Assembly (NCBI GenBank): GCA_030424645.1
Contig: JAUHWP010000003.1
Location: forward strand, 1 to 64,000
Source: Alphaproteobacteria bacterium
GTDB lineage: Bacteria > Pseudomonadota > Alphaproteobacteria > Rhodobacterales > Rhodobacteraceae
Length of the DNA stretch: 64,000 nucleotides
Reading direction: 5' to 3'
Part shown: piece after piece, positions 8,589-19,756 of the stretch
Numbering within the stretch: the first letter of the stretch is position 1
How the letters are laid out: every line of letters begins with the position of its first letter
Translations under genes and position numbers: made by a program
Notes under the pieces: generated by a model
The model's input: only the letters and a program-made list of their open reading frames with translations
Database searches by the model: none
What the model was told of the DNA's origin: nothing

Positions 8589-10343
8589 ATGACACGTCAG
8601 ATGACCGGAGCGAAAATGGTGGTGCAGGCCCTGAAGGATCAGGGTGTCGACACAGTATTCGGGTATCCGGGGGGCGCTGTCCTGCCGATCTATGACGAGA
8701 TTTTTCAGCAGAATGATATCCGGCACATACTGGTCCGCCACGAACAGGGCGCGGTGCATGCCGCCGAAGGCTATGCCCGCTCGACCGGCAAGCCCGGCGT
8801 TGTTCTTGTGACATCAGGCCCCGGCGCCACCAACGCGGTGACGGGCCTGACCGATGCGCTTCTGGATTCCATTCCCATCGTCGTGCTGACCGGACAGGTG
8901 CCGACCTTCATGATCGGCACTGACGGGTTTCAGGAAGCCGACACCGTGGGCATCACGCGCCCCTGCACCAAGCACAACTGGCTGGTGAAGGAAACCGACA
9001 AGCTGTCGGACGTGATCCATCAGGCCTTTCACGTGGCGACCACCGGCCGCCCCGGCCCGACACTTGTGGATATTCCCAAGGACGTGCAGTTCGCCACCGG
9101 CGACTATACCCCCCCCGCCAAGGCGGAAACCGGGCACTATGCCCCGCAGATCCGGGGGGATATCGACGCCATCACCGAGCTGGTGGCCGCGATGGAAACC
9201 GCGAAACGGCCGGTTTTCTATACCGGCGGCGGCGTGATCAACTCTGGCCCCGAGGCCTGCCAGTTGCTGCGCGAACTGGTGGATGCCACCGGCTTTCCCA
9301 TCACCTCGACCCTGATGGGGTTGGGCGCTTATCCGGCCAATGGCGACAACTGGCTGGGGATGCTGGGGATGCACGGGCTTTATGAAGCCAACATGGCGAT
9401 GCACGACTGCGACCTGATGATCTGTGTCGGCGCCCGGTTCGACGACCGGATCACCGGGCGCATCGACGCCTTCAGCCCGGGTTCGAAAAAGGCGCATATC
9501 GACATCGACCCCAGCTCGATCAACAAGGTCATTCATGTCGAGATCCCGATCATCGGCGATGTCGGACATGTGCTTGAAGACATGTTGAAAATCTGGAAAG
9601 CCCGCGGGCGCAAGACCGATGCTGACGCGTTGTCCGGCTGGGGCGCCAAGATCGACGAATGGCGCGCGCGCGATTGTCTGGCCTATCAACCGGACGACAA
9701 GGTCATCCAACCGCAATACGCGATGGAACGGCTTGAGGCGCTGACCAGGGACAAGGACCGCTATGTCGCGACCGAGGTCGGTCAGCACCAGATGTGGGCC
9801 GCGCAGCTCATGGGGTTCAACGACCCCAACCGTTGGCTGACCTCGGGAGGCCTTGGCACGATGGGATACGGCCTGCCCGCGTCGCTGGGCGCACAGATCG
9901 CACATCCCGACGCCTTGGTGATCAACGTGGCCGGCGATGCAAGCTGGCTGATGAACATGCAGGAAATGGGCACCGCCGTGCAGTTCCGTGCGCCGATCAA
10001 GCAGTTCATCCTGAACAACGAACGGCTGGGCATGGTGCGCCAGTGGCAAGAGCTGTTGCACGGCGAACGATACAGCCATAGCTGGTCGGAAAGCCTGCCC
10101 GATTTCGTGAAACTGGCGGAAGCCTTTGGCTGCAAGGGCCGGCAGGTGTCCGATCCGGCGGAACTGGACGACGCCATTCAGGAAATGCTGGATTATGACG
10201 GCCCGTTCATTCTGGACGTTCTGGTTGAAAAACACGCCAACTGCTTCCCGATGATCCCATCGGGCGAGCCGCATAACAAGATGCTTCTGGGCGAAGCCGA
10301 GACGCAGGGCGTCATCGGTTCCTCGGGCGCGACGCTGGTTTAA
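8589..10343 (+). CDS. ilvI: acetolactate synthase large subunit
   Basis: MTRQMTGAKMVVQALKDQGVDTVFGYPGGAVLPIYDE; ThDP enzyme motifs. Confidence 0.96.
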   Translation: MTRQMTGAKMVVQALKDQGVDTVFGYPGGAVLPIYDEIFQQNDIRHILVRHEQGAVHAAEGYARSTGKPGVVLVTSGPGATNAVTGLTDALLDSIPIVVLTGQVPTFMIGTDGFQEADTVGITRPCTKHNWLVKETDKLSDVIHQAFHVATTGRPGPTLVDIPKDVQFATGDYTPPAKAETGHYAPQIRGDIDAITELVAAMETAKRPVFYTGGGVINSGPEACQLLRELVDATGFPITSTLMGLGAYPANGDNWLGMLGMHGLYEANMAMHDCDLMICVGARFDDRITGRIDAFSPGSKKAHIDIDPSSINKVIHVEIPIIGDVGHVLEDMLKIWKARGRKTDADALSGWGAKIDEWRARDCLAYQPDDKVIQPQYAMERLEALTRDKDRYVATEVGQHQMWAAQLMGFNDPNRWLTSGGLGTMGYGLPASLGAQIAHPDALVINVAGDASWLMNMQEMGTAVQFRAPIKQFILNNERLGMVRQWQELLHGERYSHSWSESLPDFVKLAEAFGCKGRQVSDPAELDDAIQEMLDYDGPFILDVLVEKHANCFPMIPSGEPHNKMLLGEAETQGVIGSSGATLV

Positions 10344-10356
10344 GGAGGGTCTGTAA

Positions 10357-10923
10357 ATGTCTGCACTCAAGATCAAAAAAGGCTCTTCGCGCAAATCGGC
10401 CTATGACCTGCGCGATCCGAATGCCGATATCATCGAACGCCATACGCTGGCGATTGTCGTCGACAACGAGGCCGGTGTTCTGGCCCGTGTGATCGGCTTG
10501 TTCTCGGGACGCGGTTACAACATCGAAAGCCTGACCGTGGCCGAGGTCGACCACCTGGGCCACCTGTCGCGGATCACCATCGTGACCACCGGCACACCCG
10601 CCGTGATCGAACAGATCAAGGCACAGCTTGGCCGGATCGTTCCTGTGCATGACGTTCATGACCTGACCGTCGAAGGCCCCGCCGTGGAACGTGAACTGGC
10701 CCTGTTCAAGGTCGCAGGATCGGGCGACAAGCGGGTCGAAGCCCTGAGGCTGGCCGACATCTTCCGCGCCAATGTGGTCGATTCCACACTGGACAGCTTC
10801 GTTTTTGAAATCACGGGAACCACGGAAAAGATCTCGGCGTTTTCCGAACTGATGCGACCGCTTGGCCTGATCGAAGTCGCCCGCACCGGGGTCGCCGCCC
10901 TGTCGCGCGGCACGCCCGAGTAA
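10357..10923 (+). CDS. ilvH: acetolactate synthase small subunit
   Basis: ACT-domain protein (ERHTLAIVVDNEAGVLARVIGLFSGRGYNIESLTVAEVD) directly downstream of ilvI. Confidence 0.96.
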   Translation: MSALKIKKGSSRKSAYDLRDPNADIIERHTLAIVVDNEAGVLARVIGLFSGRGYNIESLTVAEVDHLGHLSRITIVTTGTPAVIEQIKAQLGRIVPVHDVHDLTVEGPAVERELALFKVAGSGDKRVEALRLADIFRANVVDSTLDSFVFEITGTTEKISAFSELMRPLGLIEVARTGVAALSRGTPE

Positions 10924-11006
10924 CGCTGGCGCTGTCCTGTGCCTGTCGGCCGTTACCGACGGGCACGGCGTGGCCGCATATGACAATGCCCCCGGCGGCT
11001 GTCCTT

Positions 11007-11330
11007 TCAGGCCACCACGCGCAACACGCTTCCGGACGACCGGTTGGATGAAGGCCGGTCAAATCCGGCCAGAACCTGCGCCGGGTCCACACCGCTCATC
11101 ACCACGGGCACGTCTTCGATCCGCACAACCTTGCGGAACCCGTTACTTTCTTCGCATTCGAACCAGATCTGCGCACCGCGCCCCAGGCCGCCTGTATTCT
11201 TGGGTGCCGCGACCTCGGGACCGACAAACGCCAGCGGCCCCTGGTCTTCGCACCACACCAGTCCAACGCCTTTTTGCGCGTTGTACCAGAGGATTATCCC
11301 CAACATCACCTTCTCCATTTTTTCTAACAT
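11007..11330 (-). CDS. divergent cold-shock-domain-like small protein
   Basis: MLGIILWYNAQKGVGLVWCEDQGPLAFVG... resembles the CSD pattern GxVKWFNxxKGFGFI...DVFVH; start uncertain (11330, 11318 or 11306). Confidence 0.55.
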   Translation of the reverse strand: MLEKMEKVMLGIILWYNAQKGVGLVWCEDQGPLAFVGPEVAAPKNTGGLGRGAQIWFECEESNGFRKVVRIEDVPVVMSGVDPAQVLAGFDRPSSNRSSGSVLRVVA

Positions 11331-11745
11331 TTTAATGGTTAGATGCGGCAGGAACAGGGCAATATTTCGCCTAAGACAAGAAGTCGCGATAGAAATCTGT
11401 CCGTCAGGTTGTTTTATCAAAACAATCGCGGCGCCACCGGAAAATTGATGCCGTTACGTCAACCTGCGAATGACATCGCGCGTGCCGCAAAGTGCCCCGA
11501 CAGAATCAGTTTACCAGCGACGAGCACTCCCAGCGCCCCGTCCCAAAAAGAATGGGGCGCCCGAAGGCACCCCAGTTTCGCTGATAAGGCTCGTGATTGA
11601 TACCGCCCGGTTGTTTTTGCCTGCGGCCTTATCCGCGTCGGGGACGAGCGCACCCGCCCCGTGTGAAGATGGGGGGCGGCAAGCGGACCCCCACCCCATT
11701 TCTGCCGGGCACATCCCTTGGGACGTGGACGCGCCCGGCGGTTCC

Positions 11746-14700
11746 TCAGCTACAGCCCGTGGTCGATCCGCAGGTGTTGCATTTCATGCAGGTGCCGTTG
11801 CGCACCAGCGTGTAGTTGCCGCATTCACCGCAAGGATCGCCCTCGTAGCCCTGCATCTTGGCCTTGGTCCGGGCGTCGATCTTGTTGATCGTGCCGGCGG
11901 ATACGGCGGTCTCGCTGACCAAGGTTTCCGTCACGGTGGTTTTCACCCCCGCGGTTTCCGGCACCAGCGTGTTCAGCGCGCCGACCGGATCGGTGCCCGT
12001 CAGGACCGCGCCTCCCAGATCGGCTCCACCCTGCAGCACCATCAGCTCTTGCGGCATCCGCTTGCGCAAATACCCGGTCGAACTGATTTGCTTCAACACT
12101 TCCAAGGACTTGGAGGCTGCTGTTTCCGTGATTTCCTGCACGTTCGACACGCCTTCCTCTTCGCCCCGGCCCAGATCGTCGAAGCTTGCGCCTTCGGGTT
12201 TCACATGGGCCAGATCGGTGCGGTCCAGATAGGACACGGCCAACTCGCGGAAGATGTAATCCAGGATCGACGTCGCGTTCTTGATCGAATCGTTGCCCTG
12301 CACCATCCCTGCCGGTTCGAACTTGGTGAAGGTGAAGGCATCGACGAATTCCTCAAGCGGTACACCGTATTGCAGGCCAACCGACACCGCGATGGCGAAA
12401 TTGTTCATCATCGCACGGAAGCCCGCGCCTTCCTTGTGCATGTCGATGAAGATCTCGCCCAGATTGCCGTCTTCATACTCGCCGGTGCGCAAATAGACCT
12501 TGTGCCCGCCGACGATGGCCTTCTGGGTATACCCCTTGCGACGCTCAGGCAGCTTTTCGCGGCCCCGCGCCACTTCCTTGATGACCACCTTTTCAATGAT
12601 CTTCTCGGCCAGTGTCACGGCTTTCTCATGCGGCGACCCCGAGGCAAGGATTTCTTCGGCCTCTTCGTCATCCTCGACCAAAGCAGCGGCCAGCGGCTGG
12701 CTGAGCTTCGAGCCGTCGCGATAGAGCGCGTTGGCCTTGATGCCCAGCGACCACGACAGTTCATAGGCTTTCTGGCAATCCTCGATCGTGGCGTCATTCG
12801 CCATGTTGATGGTTTTCGAGATCGCGCCCGAGATGAAGCTCTGCGCTGCGGCCATCATATAGATATGGCTGTCAACACTCAGGAAACGCTTGCCTTTCTT
12901 GCCGCACGGGTTGGCGCAGTCAAAGACGTTGTAGTGTTCTTCCTTCAGGTGCGGCGCCCCTTCCAGGGTCATCGTGCCGCAGACATGATCATTGGCGGTT
13001 TCGATGTCCTTGCGGGTGAAGCCCAGATGGCTCAGCAAGCTGAAATCGGGGTTGTTCAGCTTCTCTGCCGGGATGCCCAGCACGTTGGTGCAGAACTCCT
13101 CGCCCAGCGTCCACTGGTTGAACACGAACCGGATGTCGAAGGCCGACGGCAGCGCCGCTTCGATCTTGTTGATCTCGCTTTCGCCGAAGCCATGGCCGAT
13201 CAGGGTCGTGTGATTGATCCCCGGTGCATTGCCAAGGGTGCCGTGGCCCACGGCGTAGCTGATGATTTCCTCGATCTGCGACGAGGCATAGCCCAGCTTT
13301 TCAAGGGCTGCGGGAACCGAGCGGTTGATGATCTTGAAGTATCCGCCCCCGGCCAGTTTCTTGAACTTCACCAGCGCGAAGTCAGGCTCGATGCCCGTGG
13401 TGTCGCAATCCATCACCAGACCGATGGTGCCGGTAGGTGCAATCACGGACACCTGCGCGTTGCGATAGCCGTGCTTTTCACCCAGCGCCAGCGCCTCGTC
13501 CCACGCGCCCATCGCCAGATCGACCAGCTTCGCGTCAGGGCAATTGGCGTGATCCAGCGCCAGCGGTTTGATCTCAAGCCCCTCATAGCCCTCGGTCGCG
13601 CCGTAAGCCGCCGTGCGGTGGTTGCGGATAACGCGCAGCATGTGGTCCTTGTTGCGCTCGAACCCTTCGAACGCGCCCAACTCACCCGCCATTTCCGCAG
13701 ACGTGGCATAGGACACGCCCGACAGGATCGCGGTCAGCGCGCCACACATCGCCCGGCCTTCGGGCGAGTCGTAGCCAAAGCCCATATTCATCAGCAGACC
13801 GCCGATATTGGCATAGCCCAGCCCCAGCGTGCGGAAGACATAGCTGCGCTCGGCAATCTCTTTCGACGGGAACTGCGCCATCATCACCGAGATTTCCAGC
13901 GTGATCGTCCACAGGCGCGTGGCGTGCATGTAATCCTCGGCCTGGAACTCGCCATCCTTGAGGAAGGTCAGCAGGTTCATCGAGGCCAGGTTGCAGGCGG
14001 TGTCATCCAGGAACATGTATTCCGAACACGGGTTCGAGCCGCGAATCTCGCCGTCTTCCGGGCAGGTGTGCCAGGCGTTGACCGTGTCGTGATACTGGAT
14101 GCCGGGGTCCGCACAGGCCCATGCGGCGTGACCGATCTGGTCCCACAAGTCGCGCGCCTTGATGGTCTTGGCGACCGAACCATCGGTGCGGCGGATCAGT
14201 TCCCAGTCGGCATCGGCCTCGACCGCCTTCAGATAGGCATCGGTGACGCGCACCGAGTTGTTCGAGTTCTGGCCCGATACGGTCGCGTAGGCCTCTGAAT
14301 CCCAATCCGTGTCATAGGTCGGAAACTCGATCGAGCCGTAGCCCTGCTTGGCGTAATCCAGCACGCGCTTGACGTAAACCTCTGGAATTGCTACTTTTTT
14401 CGCGGCACGGATGGCCGCTTTCAGGGTGTCGTTGACCTTGGGGTCAAAGGCATCTTCCTCGGCGCCATCCCACGCGCGGATCGCGGCGAAGATGTGGTTC
14501 AGATGCTCTTCGTGCATCTTCGACCCGGCCACCAGCGAGGCGACTTTCTGCTCTTCCTTGACCTTCCAGTTGATGTATTCTTCGATATCTGGGTGGTCGC
14601 TGTCCACGATCACCATCTTGGCGGCGCGGCGCGTGGTGCCGCCCGACTTGATTGCGCCCGCCGCGCGGTCGCCAATTTTCAGAAATCCCATCAGGCCCGA

Positions 14701-15453
14701 GGATTTGCCACCGCCCGACAAGGGTTCGTTGGCCGCCCGCAGGGACGAGAAATTGGTGCCGGTGCCCGACCCGTATTTGAACAGGCGTGCCTCGCGGACC
14801 CACAGGTCCATGATGCCACCATCGCCCACCAGATCGTCGTCAATCGACTGGATAAAGCACGCGTGGGGCTGCGGATGCTCATAGCTCGACTTGGATTTGG
14901 TCAGCTTGCGGGTCTTGTGATCGACATAGTAATGGCCCTGCGCCGGACCGTCGATGCCATAAGCCCAATGCAGACCGGTGTTGAACCACTGGGGCGAGTT
15001 CGGTGCGGCGCGCTGGCTGGCCAGCATGTGGCGCATTTCATCGAAATAGGCCTTCGCATCGGCTTCGGTGGTGAAATAACCCCCCTTCCAGCCCCAATAG
15101 GTCCACGCCCCCGCCAGACGGTCAAACACCTGCTTGGCCGAGGTTTCACCGCCGAAGCGTTCTTCTTTGGGCAGATCGGCCAGCGCCTTTTCATCGGGAA
15201 CCGAGCGCCACAGGAATTCGGGAACGCCTTTTTCCTTCACCCGTTTCAGGGCGGCAGGCACACCGGCTTTGCGGAAATATTTCTGCGCGATCACGTCGGA
15301 TGCGACCTGGCTCCAATCCGCCGGCACCTCGCAATTGTCCAGCTTGAACACGATGGTCCCGTCCGGGTTGCGGATCTCGGACGAGGTCGAGATGAAATCC
15401 AGATCCAAATATGCGTCTTTGCCTGCCTTGGTGAATTTGCGTTCGATTTTCAT
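11746..15453 (-). CDS. nrdJ: vitamin B12-dependent (class II) ribonucleoside-diphosphate reductase
   Basis: [20 protein letters not shown]...; C-terminal [28 protein letters not shown] zinc-ribbon; start trimmed to 15453. Confidence 0.96.
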   Translation of the reverse strand: MKIERKFTKAGKDAYLDLDFISTSSEIRNPDGTIVFKLDNCEVPADWSQVASDVIAQKYFRKAGVPAALKRVKEKGVPEFLWRSVPDEKALADLPKEERFGGETSAKQVFDRLAGAWTYWGWKGGYFTTEADAKAYFDEMRHMLASQRAAPNSPQWFNTGLHWAYGIDGPAQGHYYVDHKTRKLTKSKSSYEHPQPHACFIQSIDDDLVGDGGIMDLWVREARLFKYGSGTGTNFSSLRAANEPLSGGGKSSGLMGFLKIGDRAAGAIKSGGTTRRAAKMVIVDSDHPDIEEYINWKVKEEQKVASLVAGSKMHEEHLNHIFAAIRAWDGAEEDAFDPKVNDTLKAAIRAAKKVAIPEVYVKRVLDYAKQGYGSIEFPTYDTDWDSEAYATVSGQNSNNSVRVTDAYLKAVEADADWELIRRTDGSVAKTIKARDLWDQIGHAAWACADPGIQYHDTVNAWHTCPEDGEIRGSNPCSEYMFLDDTACNLASMNLLTFLKDGEFQAEDYMHATRLWTITLEISVMMAQFPSKEIAERSYVFRTLGLGYANIGGLLMNMGFGYDSPEGRAMCGALTAILSGVSYATSAEMAGELGAFEGFERNKDHMLRVIRNHRTAAYGATEGYEGLEIKPLALDHANCPDAKLVDLAMGAWDEALALGEKHGYRNAQVSVIAPTGTIGLVMDCDTTGIEPDFALVKFKKLAGGGYFKIINRSVPAALEKLGYASSQIEEIISYAVGHGTLGNAPGINHTTLIGHGFGESEINKIEAALPSAFDIRFVFNQWTLGEEFCTNVLGIPAEKLNNPDFSLLSHLGFTRKDIETANDHVCGTMTLEGAPHLKEEHYNVFDCANPCGKKGKRFLSVDSHIYMMAAAQSFISGAISKTINMANDATIEDCQKAYELSWSLGIKANALYRDGSKLSQPLAAALVEDDEEAEEILASGSPHEKAVTLAEKIIEKVVIKEVARGREKLPERRKGYTQKAIVGGHKVYLRTGEYEDGNLGEIFIDMHKEGAGFRAMMNNFAIAVSVGLQYGVPLEEFVDAFTFTKFEPAGMVQGNDSIKNATSILDYIFRELAVSYLDRTDLAHVKPEGASFDDLGRGEEEGVSNVQEITETAASKSLEVLKQISSTGYLRKRMPQELMVLQGGADLGGAVLTGTDPVGALNTLVPETAGVKTTVTETLVSETAVSAGTINKIDARTKAKMQGYEGDPCGECGNYTLVRNGTCMKCNTCGSTTGCS

Positions 15454-15663
15454 AGTGCCCCGTCGGTCCTTCGTACTCTGCGGTGTCGCCGTGTCCTGGC
15501 GTGGCGTCACCCTTCCCAAAAATCACGCTGATCACGAGGGCCCGAAACATGGCATAGAATATGACATGGAAAACCCTGCCCGAAGCGCGGTGTGAACCGC
15601 CCCGGTTAAGCCCAACCCATCAGGTTTGTCATATTTGTTTCACTGTCCCGCTGTAACCTGCCG

Positions 15664-15679
15664 CCACTATATGTTGTGG
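15664..15679 (-). promoter_or_regulatory. candidate NrdR box upstream of nrdJ
   Basis: CCACTATATGTTGTGG (reverse CCACAACATATAGTGG) resembles the NrdR consensus ACACwATATwTwGTGT; about 210 bp upstream of nrdJ. Confidence 0.58.
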
Positions 15680-16194
15680 CTTGATGACCAGCACGCACAA
15701 GGTGGCGTATCTGACCCCAACAGGTCAACAAAAACTTCCCACCTATCCACAACTCTTTTCCGTTGACCTTGCCAGGGGTTTAGGCAAGCGCGGGATTAAC
15801 CATTTGATTCCTGATCGCGGGGCCTCTGTGGATGGTTTCCGATTTATTTATGTGACCGACGGACTTACACCCGGAAGGGGAAGTGATACCTCAATCCACG
15901 ACCGGCAAAGATGTATCGCTCGGTGGCGCGACAGACCGGTCCGGCAAGGCAAATCGGCAAATTTCGGTGAAAAACCATCGGGAATCGGGTTCTGTGGCAA
16001 ATCCGGCGCCCACCCCCTTCGATGTGGCTTTCCGGTGCCACCCGAATGGCGGGTTCGTCCGCGTGATGCGCGACAAAAAAAGAATCACCTTTCGGTTGCC
16101 GCGCGGGCAAAACCATAGGCCGTCGCCGATCTATCAACCTGCGGGCGGACAGCATCGCACAAACCACGGCAAGACATCACAAGAGATGGATGGA

Positions 16195-16271
16195 TGGTCG
16201 GGACGGCAAGATTCGAACTTGCGACCTACGGTACCCAAAACCGTCGCGCTACCAGGCTGCGCTACGCCCCG
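16195..16271 (-). tRNA. tRNA-Pro (anticodon TGG)
   Basis: Reverse complement CGGGGCGTAGCGCAGCCTGGTAGCGCGACGGTTTTGGGTACCGTAGGTCGCAAGTTCGAATCTTGCCGTCCCGACCA folds as a cloverleaf with encoded CCA. Confidence 0.96.
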
Positions 16272-16352
16272 AACGCCCCTTCCTTAACGGGGGTTCCGGG
16301 TGAAGAAAAGGGCAAACTGACGACCCGCCGCAGCTTCAGTCCGACGACGGGC

Positions 16353-16853
16353 CTAGTCGGTCGCCGCACACGGCCATGCCGCGATCTTTTGATCCAGGCG
16401 CGGGTGGCGCAAAACGGTTCCTTCGACGATGCCAAACCGCTCGGCGATGCCGCCATTCACTTCAAGCACCGCAAGAATGTCGGACCCGCCGGGGATGGGC
16501 GACAGATCAAGCGGAACGGCGTTCCGGTGCACCCGCGCCACGGTCCCGTCCGCGGTCAGAAACAGCATGTCCAACGGGATCAGCGTGTTTTTCATCCAGA
16601 AGCTGACCGGCTGAGGGGCTTCGAACAGGAACAACATACCATGCGACATCGGCAGGGTTTCGCGATTCATCAAACCGGTGGCGCGTTCGCCGGGGTCGTC
16701 GGCAATCTCGACCGTGAAACGTGCCTGCCCCCAATCGCCGCGCAGGTCGACATGGGCGGGGTCGCAACCATCGGCCAGGGCCGGAGCACACAGCAAAAGG
16801 GCGCCCATGACAGACGCCCCGGTTCGAACTGCGATGTCCCGCACGCCTTTCAT
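16353..16853 (-). CDS. DUF192 family secreted protein
   Basis: Signal peptide; TGLMNRETLPMSHGMLFLFEAPQPVSFWMKNTLIPLDMLFL motif; start trimmed to 16853. Confidence 0.9.
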   Translation of the reverse strand: MKGVRDIAVRTGASVMGALLLCAPALADGCDPAHVDLRGDWGQARFTVEIADDPGERATGLMNRETLPMSHGMLFLFEAPQPVSFWMKNTLIPLDMLFLTADGTVARVHRNAVPLDLSPIPGGSDILAVLEVNGGIAERFGIVEGTVLRHPRLDQKIAAWPCAATD

Positions 16854-16854
16854 A

Positions 16855-17394
16855 TCAGTCCTTTTGGCTGATCGCGGCGTCCCACGAGGACACGCTGACC
16901 GCCATGCAGCCCCGTTTGCCTGCCGCCGACCGAATCCCGATGGCTTCCCCCGGTTGCAAATCGGCAAGCCCGGACCGGCGCAACACCTCGACATGGATGA
17001 ACACGTCTTCCGAACGCCCGAACACATTGGCAAATCCGAACCCCTTGGCCTTGTCGAACCATTTGACACGCGCCGGTTCCAGCGGGCCGACGCTGTCGGG
17101 GTCCACGATCCCTTCGGCAAGCTCTTCAAGCTGATGCTCGGCCTCGCCCACGGGCGGCTGGATGGACAACACGCTGACGGCCTGGCGTCCACGCTCGGTC
17201 GATTGCACCGAAATCTCGATCACCGAGCCATCGGCGACCGAGCTTTGGCCGAAATTCCGCAACACGTTGGCATGGAGCAGAATATCCGCGCCGCCTTCAT
17301 CTGCGATAACGAAACCAAACCCTTTATTCGGGTCAAACCATTTGACCTGGCCACGCAGCACGATTGGCTCATGCGCGTCTGTTTCTTGCGCCAT
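16855..17394 (-). CDS. double cold-shock-domain protein
   Basis: Two CSDs: GQVKWFDPNKGFGFVIADEGGADILLH and ARVKWFDKAKGFGFANVFGRSEDVFIH; start trimmed to 17394. Confidence 0.92.
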   Translation of the reverse strand: MAQETDAHEPIVLRGQVKWFDPNKGFGFVIADEGGADILLHANVLRNFGQSSVADGSVIEISVQSTERGRQAVSVLSIQPPVGEAEHQLEELAEGIVDPDSVGPLEPARVKWFDKAKGFGFANVFGRSEDVFIHVEVLRRSGLADLQPGEAIGIRSAAGKRGCMAVSVSSWDAAISQKD

Positions 17395-17506
17395 AGTTGT
17401 CCTCAAAACTTCGCATCCCCGCCATACTATTGGGGTGTTTAGAATCCGGGTGCAAGCCTCTAACACATATACTTTTAGGCAGGTATAGCACGGAAATCCA
17501 AAGTAT

Positions 17507-18112
17507 TTAAGGATTTAAGCGTATAACTGACCAAGAGTCACCGTTTTCGGTTCGGGTCCACCGGAACCGGTCGTGAAGGCGGAACGCGCCGTCGGCCCAG
17601 AACTCGATTTCGGTCGGTCGAATGCGGTATCCCCCCCAGAAAGGCGGGCGGGACGGGTTTGCACCATGGGCCGCTGTCACCTTTGCCACTTCGGCCATCA
17701 GGGCAGCGCGCGACGCCAACGGCTGGCTTTGATGGGACGCCCAGGCCCCCAGCCGGCTTTTCAGCGACCGCGAGGCATAGTAGGCATCCGCCTGTGACCC
17801 GTCTTCCCGCGCGATCACGCCGCGCACGCGAATCTGGCGGCGCAGGCTTTTCCAGTGCATGACAAAAGCCGCCTTGCCCGCGTGATCGAGTTCCCGCGCC
17901 TTCACGGAACCATAGTTTGTATAGAAGACGAATGCGTCATCCTCGATGTCCTTCAACAGCACCATCCGCGCATTCGGAAGGCCATCGGCGTCGACCGTGG
18001 ACAGCGCAATCGCGTTGGGATCGTTGGGTTCGGATTTCTCCGCCTCGGCCAGCCAGTCCCGCGCAATGACAAACGGGTCATCGCCTGCAAATATCCCGCC
18101 ACGTTCCGCCAT
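17507..18112 (-). CDS. pdxH: pyridoxamine 5'-phosphate oxidase
   Basis: [61 protein letters not shown]. Confidence 0.95.
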   Translation of the reverse strand: MAERGGIFAGDDPFVIARDWLAEAEKSEPNDPNAIALSTVDADGLPNARMVLLKDIEDDAFVFYTNYGSVKARELDHAGKAAFVMHWKSLRRQIRVRGVIAREDGSQADAYYASRSLKSRLGAWASHQSQPLASRAALMAEVAKVTAAHGANPSRPPFWGGYRIRPTEIEFWADGAFRLHDRFRWTRTENGDSWSVIRLNP

Positions 18113-18268
18113 CCCGGCCTCCTTTTCGTTACTTTCCAAACATATGGCCTGCGCGGTTCCGTGCCAACTCTGTTACAATACCGTTGCAAGGCGCCCGGCA
18201 CAGGCTTGAAGAGACACGACCAATCGCCTAAACCGGCTTAACGGAGTATCTCGGGACGGGGAACCAGA

Positions 18269-19087
18269 ATGTCGACCGAATTGATGAAGGGCAAACGCGG
18301 CCTGATTATGGGACTTGCCAATGACAAGTCCATTGCTTGGGGAATCGCGAAAGCCTGTGCCGATGCTGGTGCCGAACTGGCCTTTTCCTATCAGGGGGAA
18401 GCGTTGAAAAAACGCGTCGATCCGCTGGCCGCCCAATTGGGTTCGGATCTGGTGGTCGAATGCGACGTGTCCGACCAGGGGTCGATCGACACGCTGTTCG
18501 ACACGCTGAAACAGCAATGGGGCAAGCTGGATTTCGTTGTCCATGCCATTGGTTTCTCGGACAAAAACGAACTTCGCGGACGTTATGTCGATACCAGCCC
18601 GGAAAATTTCCGCGTGACGATGGACATCTCGGTCTATTCCTTCACCGCGGTGGCACGTCGCGCCGCCGACGTGATGCCCGATGGCGGGTCGCTTCTGACG
18701 CTGACGTATTACGGGGCCGAACAGGTCATGCCGCATTACAACGTGATGGGCGTGGCCAAGGCGGCACTTGAAGCCTCGGTGCGTTACATGGCCGAAGATC
18801 TGGGCAGGGACGGGATCCGGGTCAACGCGATCTCGGCGGGACCGATCAAGACGCTGGCAGCCTCGGGCATCGGGGATTTCCGTTACATCCTGAAATGGAA
18901 CGAACTGAACTCACCGCTGCGCCGCAATGTCACCACCGAGGATGTCGGCAACTCAGCCCTGTATCTGCTGTCCGATCTCGGCGCTGGCGTGACCGGCGAA
19001 ACGCATCATGTGGACAGCGGCTATCACGTCGTCGGCATGAAGGCGGTGGACGCCCCCGACATCGACGTGGCCACGGGCCGCAAGTAA
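18269..19087 (+). CDS. fabI: enoyl-[acyl-carrier-protein] reductase (NADH)
   Basis: GKRGLIMGLANDKSIAWGIAKA; VNAISAGPIKTLAASGI; FabI-type SDR. Confidence 0.95.
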   Translation: MSTELMKGKRGLIMGLANDKSIAWGIAKACADAGAELAFSYQGEALKKRVDPLAAQLGSDLVVECDVSDQGSIDTLFDTLKQQWGKLDFVVHAIGFSDKNELRGRYVDTSPENFRVTMDISVYSFTAVARRAADVMPDGGSLLTLTYYGAEQVMPHYNVMGVAKAALEASVRYMAEDLGRDGIRVNAISAGPIKTLAASGIGDFRYILKWNELNSPLRRNVTTEDVGNSALYLLSDLGAGVTGETHHVDSGYHVVGMKAVDAPDIDVATGRK

Positions 19088-19099
19088 GGAGCATCCCAC

Positions 19100-19603
19100 A
19101 TGAGCGACCGCCTGCCCCACGAAAAAGGCTTTCACATCAGCTGGGACCAAATCCACCGCGACAGCCGGGCGCTGGCATGGCGGCTGGATGGCCAAGGCCC
19201 GAAAGATACCGGATGGCGGGCGGTGGTTGCGATCACGCGCGGCGGGCTGGCCCCGGCGATGATCGTCGCCCGTGAACTGGACATCCGCACCGTCGACACC
19301 GTGTCGGTCAAATCCTATCACCACCAGTCCCAAGGCGAAGCCGAGCTTCTGAAAGCCCCCGACGCCGAGATGATGGGCGATGGCGAAGGGGTATTGATCA
19401 TCGACGACCTGGTCGACACCGGCAAGACGCTGGAACTGGTGCGCAACATGTATCCCAAGGCGCATTTCGCAACCGTTTACGCCAAGCCCAAGGGGCGCCC
19501 CCTGGTCGATACCTTCATCACCGAGGTCAGCCAGGACACATGGATTTTCTTCCCCTGGGACATGGCCCTGCAATATGTCGAGCCGTATCGCGGCACCGAC
19601 TGA
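19100..19603 (+). CDS. gpt: xanthine phosphoribosyltransferase
   Basis: [19 protein letters not shown]...[42 protein letters not shown]. Confidence 0.93.
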   Translation: MSDRLPHEKGFHISWDQIHRDSRALAWRLDGQGPKDTGWRAVVAITRGGLAPAMIVARELDIRTVDTVSVKSYHHQSQGEAELLKAPDAEMMGDGEGVLIIDDLVDTGKTLELVRNMYPKAHFATVYAKPKGRPLVDTFITEVSQDTWIFFPWDMALQYVEPYRGTD

Positions 19604-19628
19604 CCATCGGCACGCGCTGCATTGAACA

Positions 19629-19655
19629 AGCCCCGCCCTTCCGGCGGGGCTTTTT
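19629..19655 (+). terminator. rho-independent terminator after gpt
   Basis: AGCCCCGCC-CTTCC-GGCGGGGCT followed by a T-run. Confidence 0.85.
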
Positions 19656-19697
19656 GTTGCGGGCGATCTGCTTTTTTGCGACCAATCGGCCGCATGA

Positions 19698-19730
19698 AAA
19701 ACCCGGCTCTGCGTTCGCAGGCCGGGTTTT
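19698..19730. terminator. hairpin terminator between gpt and the DUF4167 gene, usable from either strand
   Basis: AAAACCCGGC...GCCGGGTTTT inverted repeat. Confidence 0.7.
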
Positions 19731-19756
19731 AGCTCGGTATAGCTTCGACGCTTGCC

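Noticed and set aside
10939-10966. Hairpin GTGCCTGTCGG..CCGACGGGCAC after ilvH as a terminator
   Set aside because: Good stem but no T-run; could be structural, insufficient to call.
11470-14298. 942-aa plus-strand ORF
   Set aside because: Antisense to nrdJ; high-GC shadow ORF with His/Arg/Gln-rich low-plausibility composition.
15681-16118. 145-aa plus-strand ORF in the nrdJ upstream gap
   Set aside because: Arg/Gly/Pro-rich, no recognisable domain, overlaps likely regulatory sequence; treated as non-coding.
16195-16271. tRNA-Pro as an island attachment site
   Set aside because: No integrase, no direct repeat of the tRNA 3' end and no composition shift next to it.
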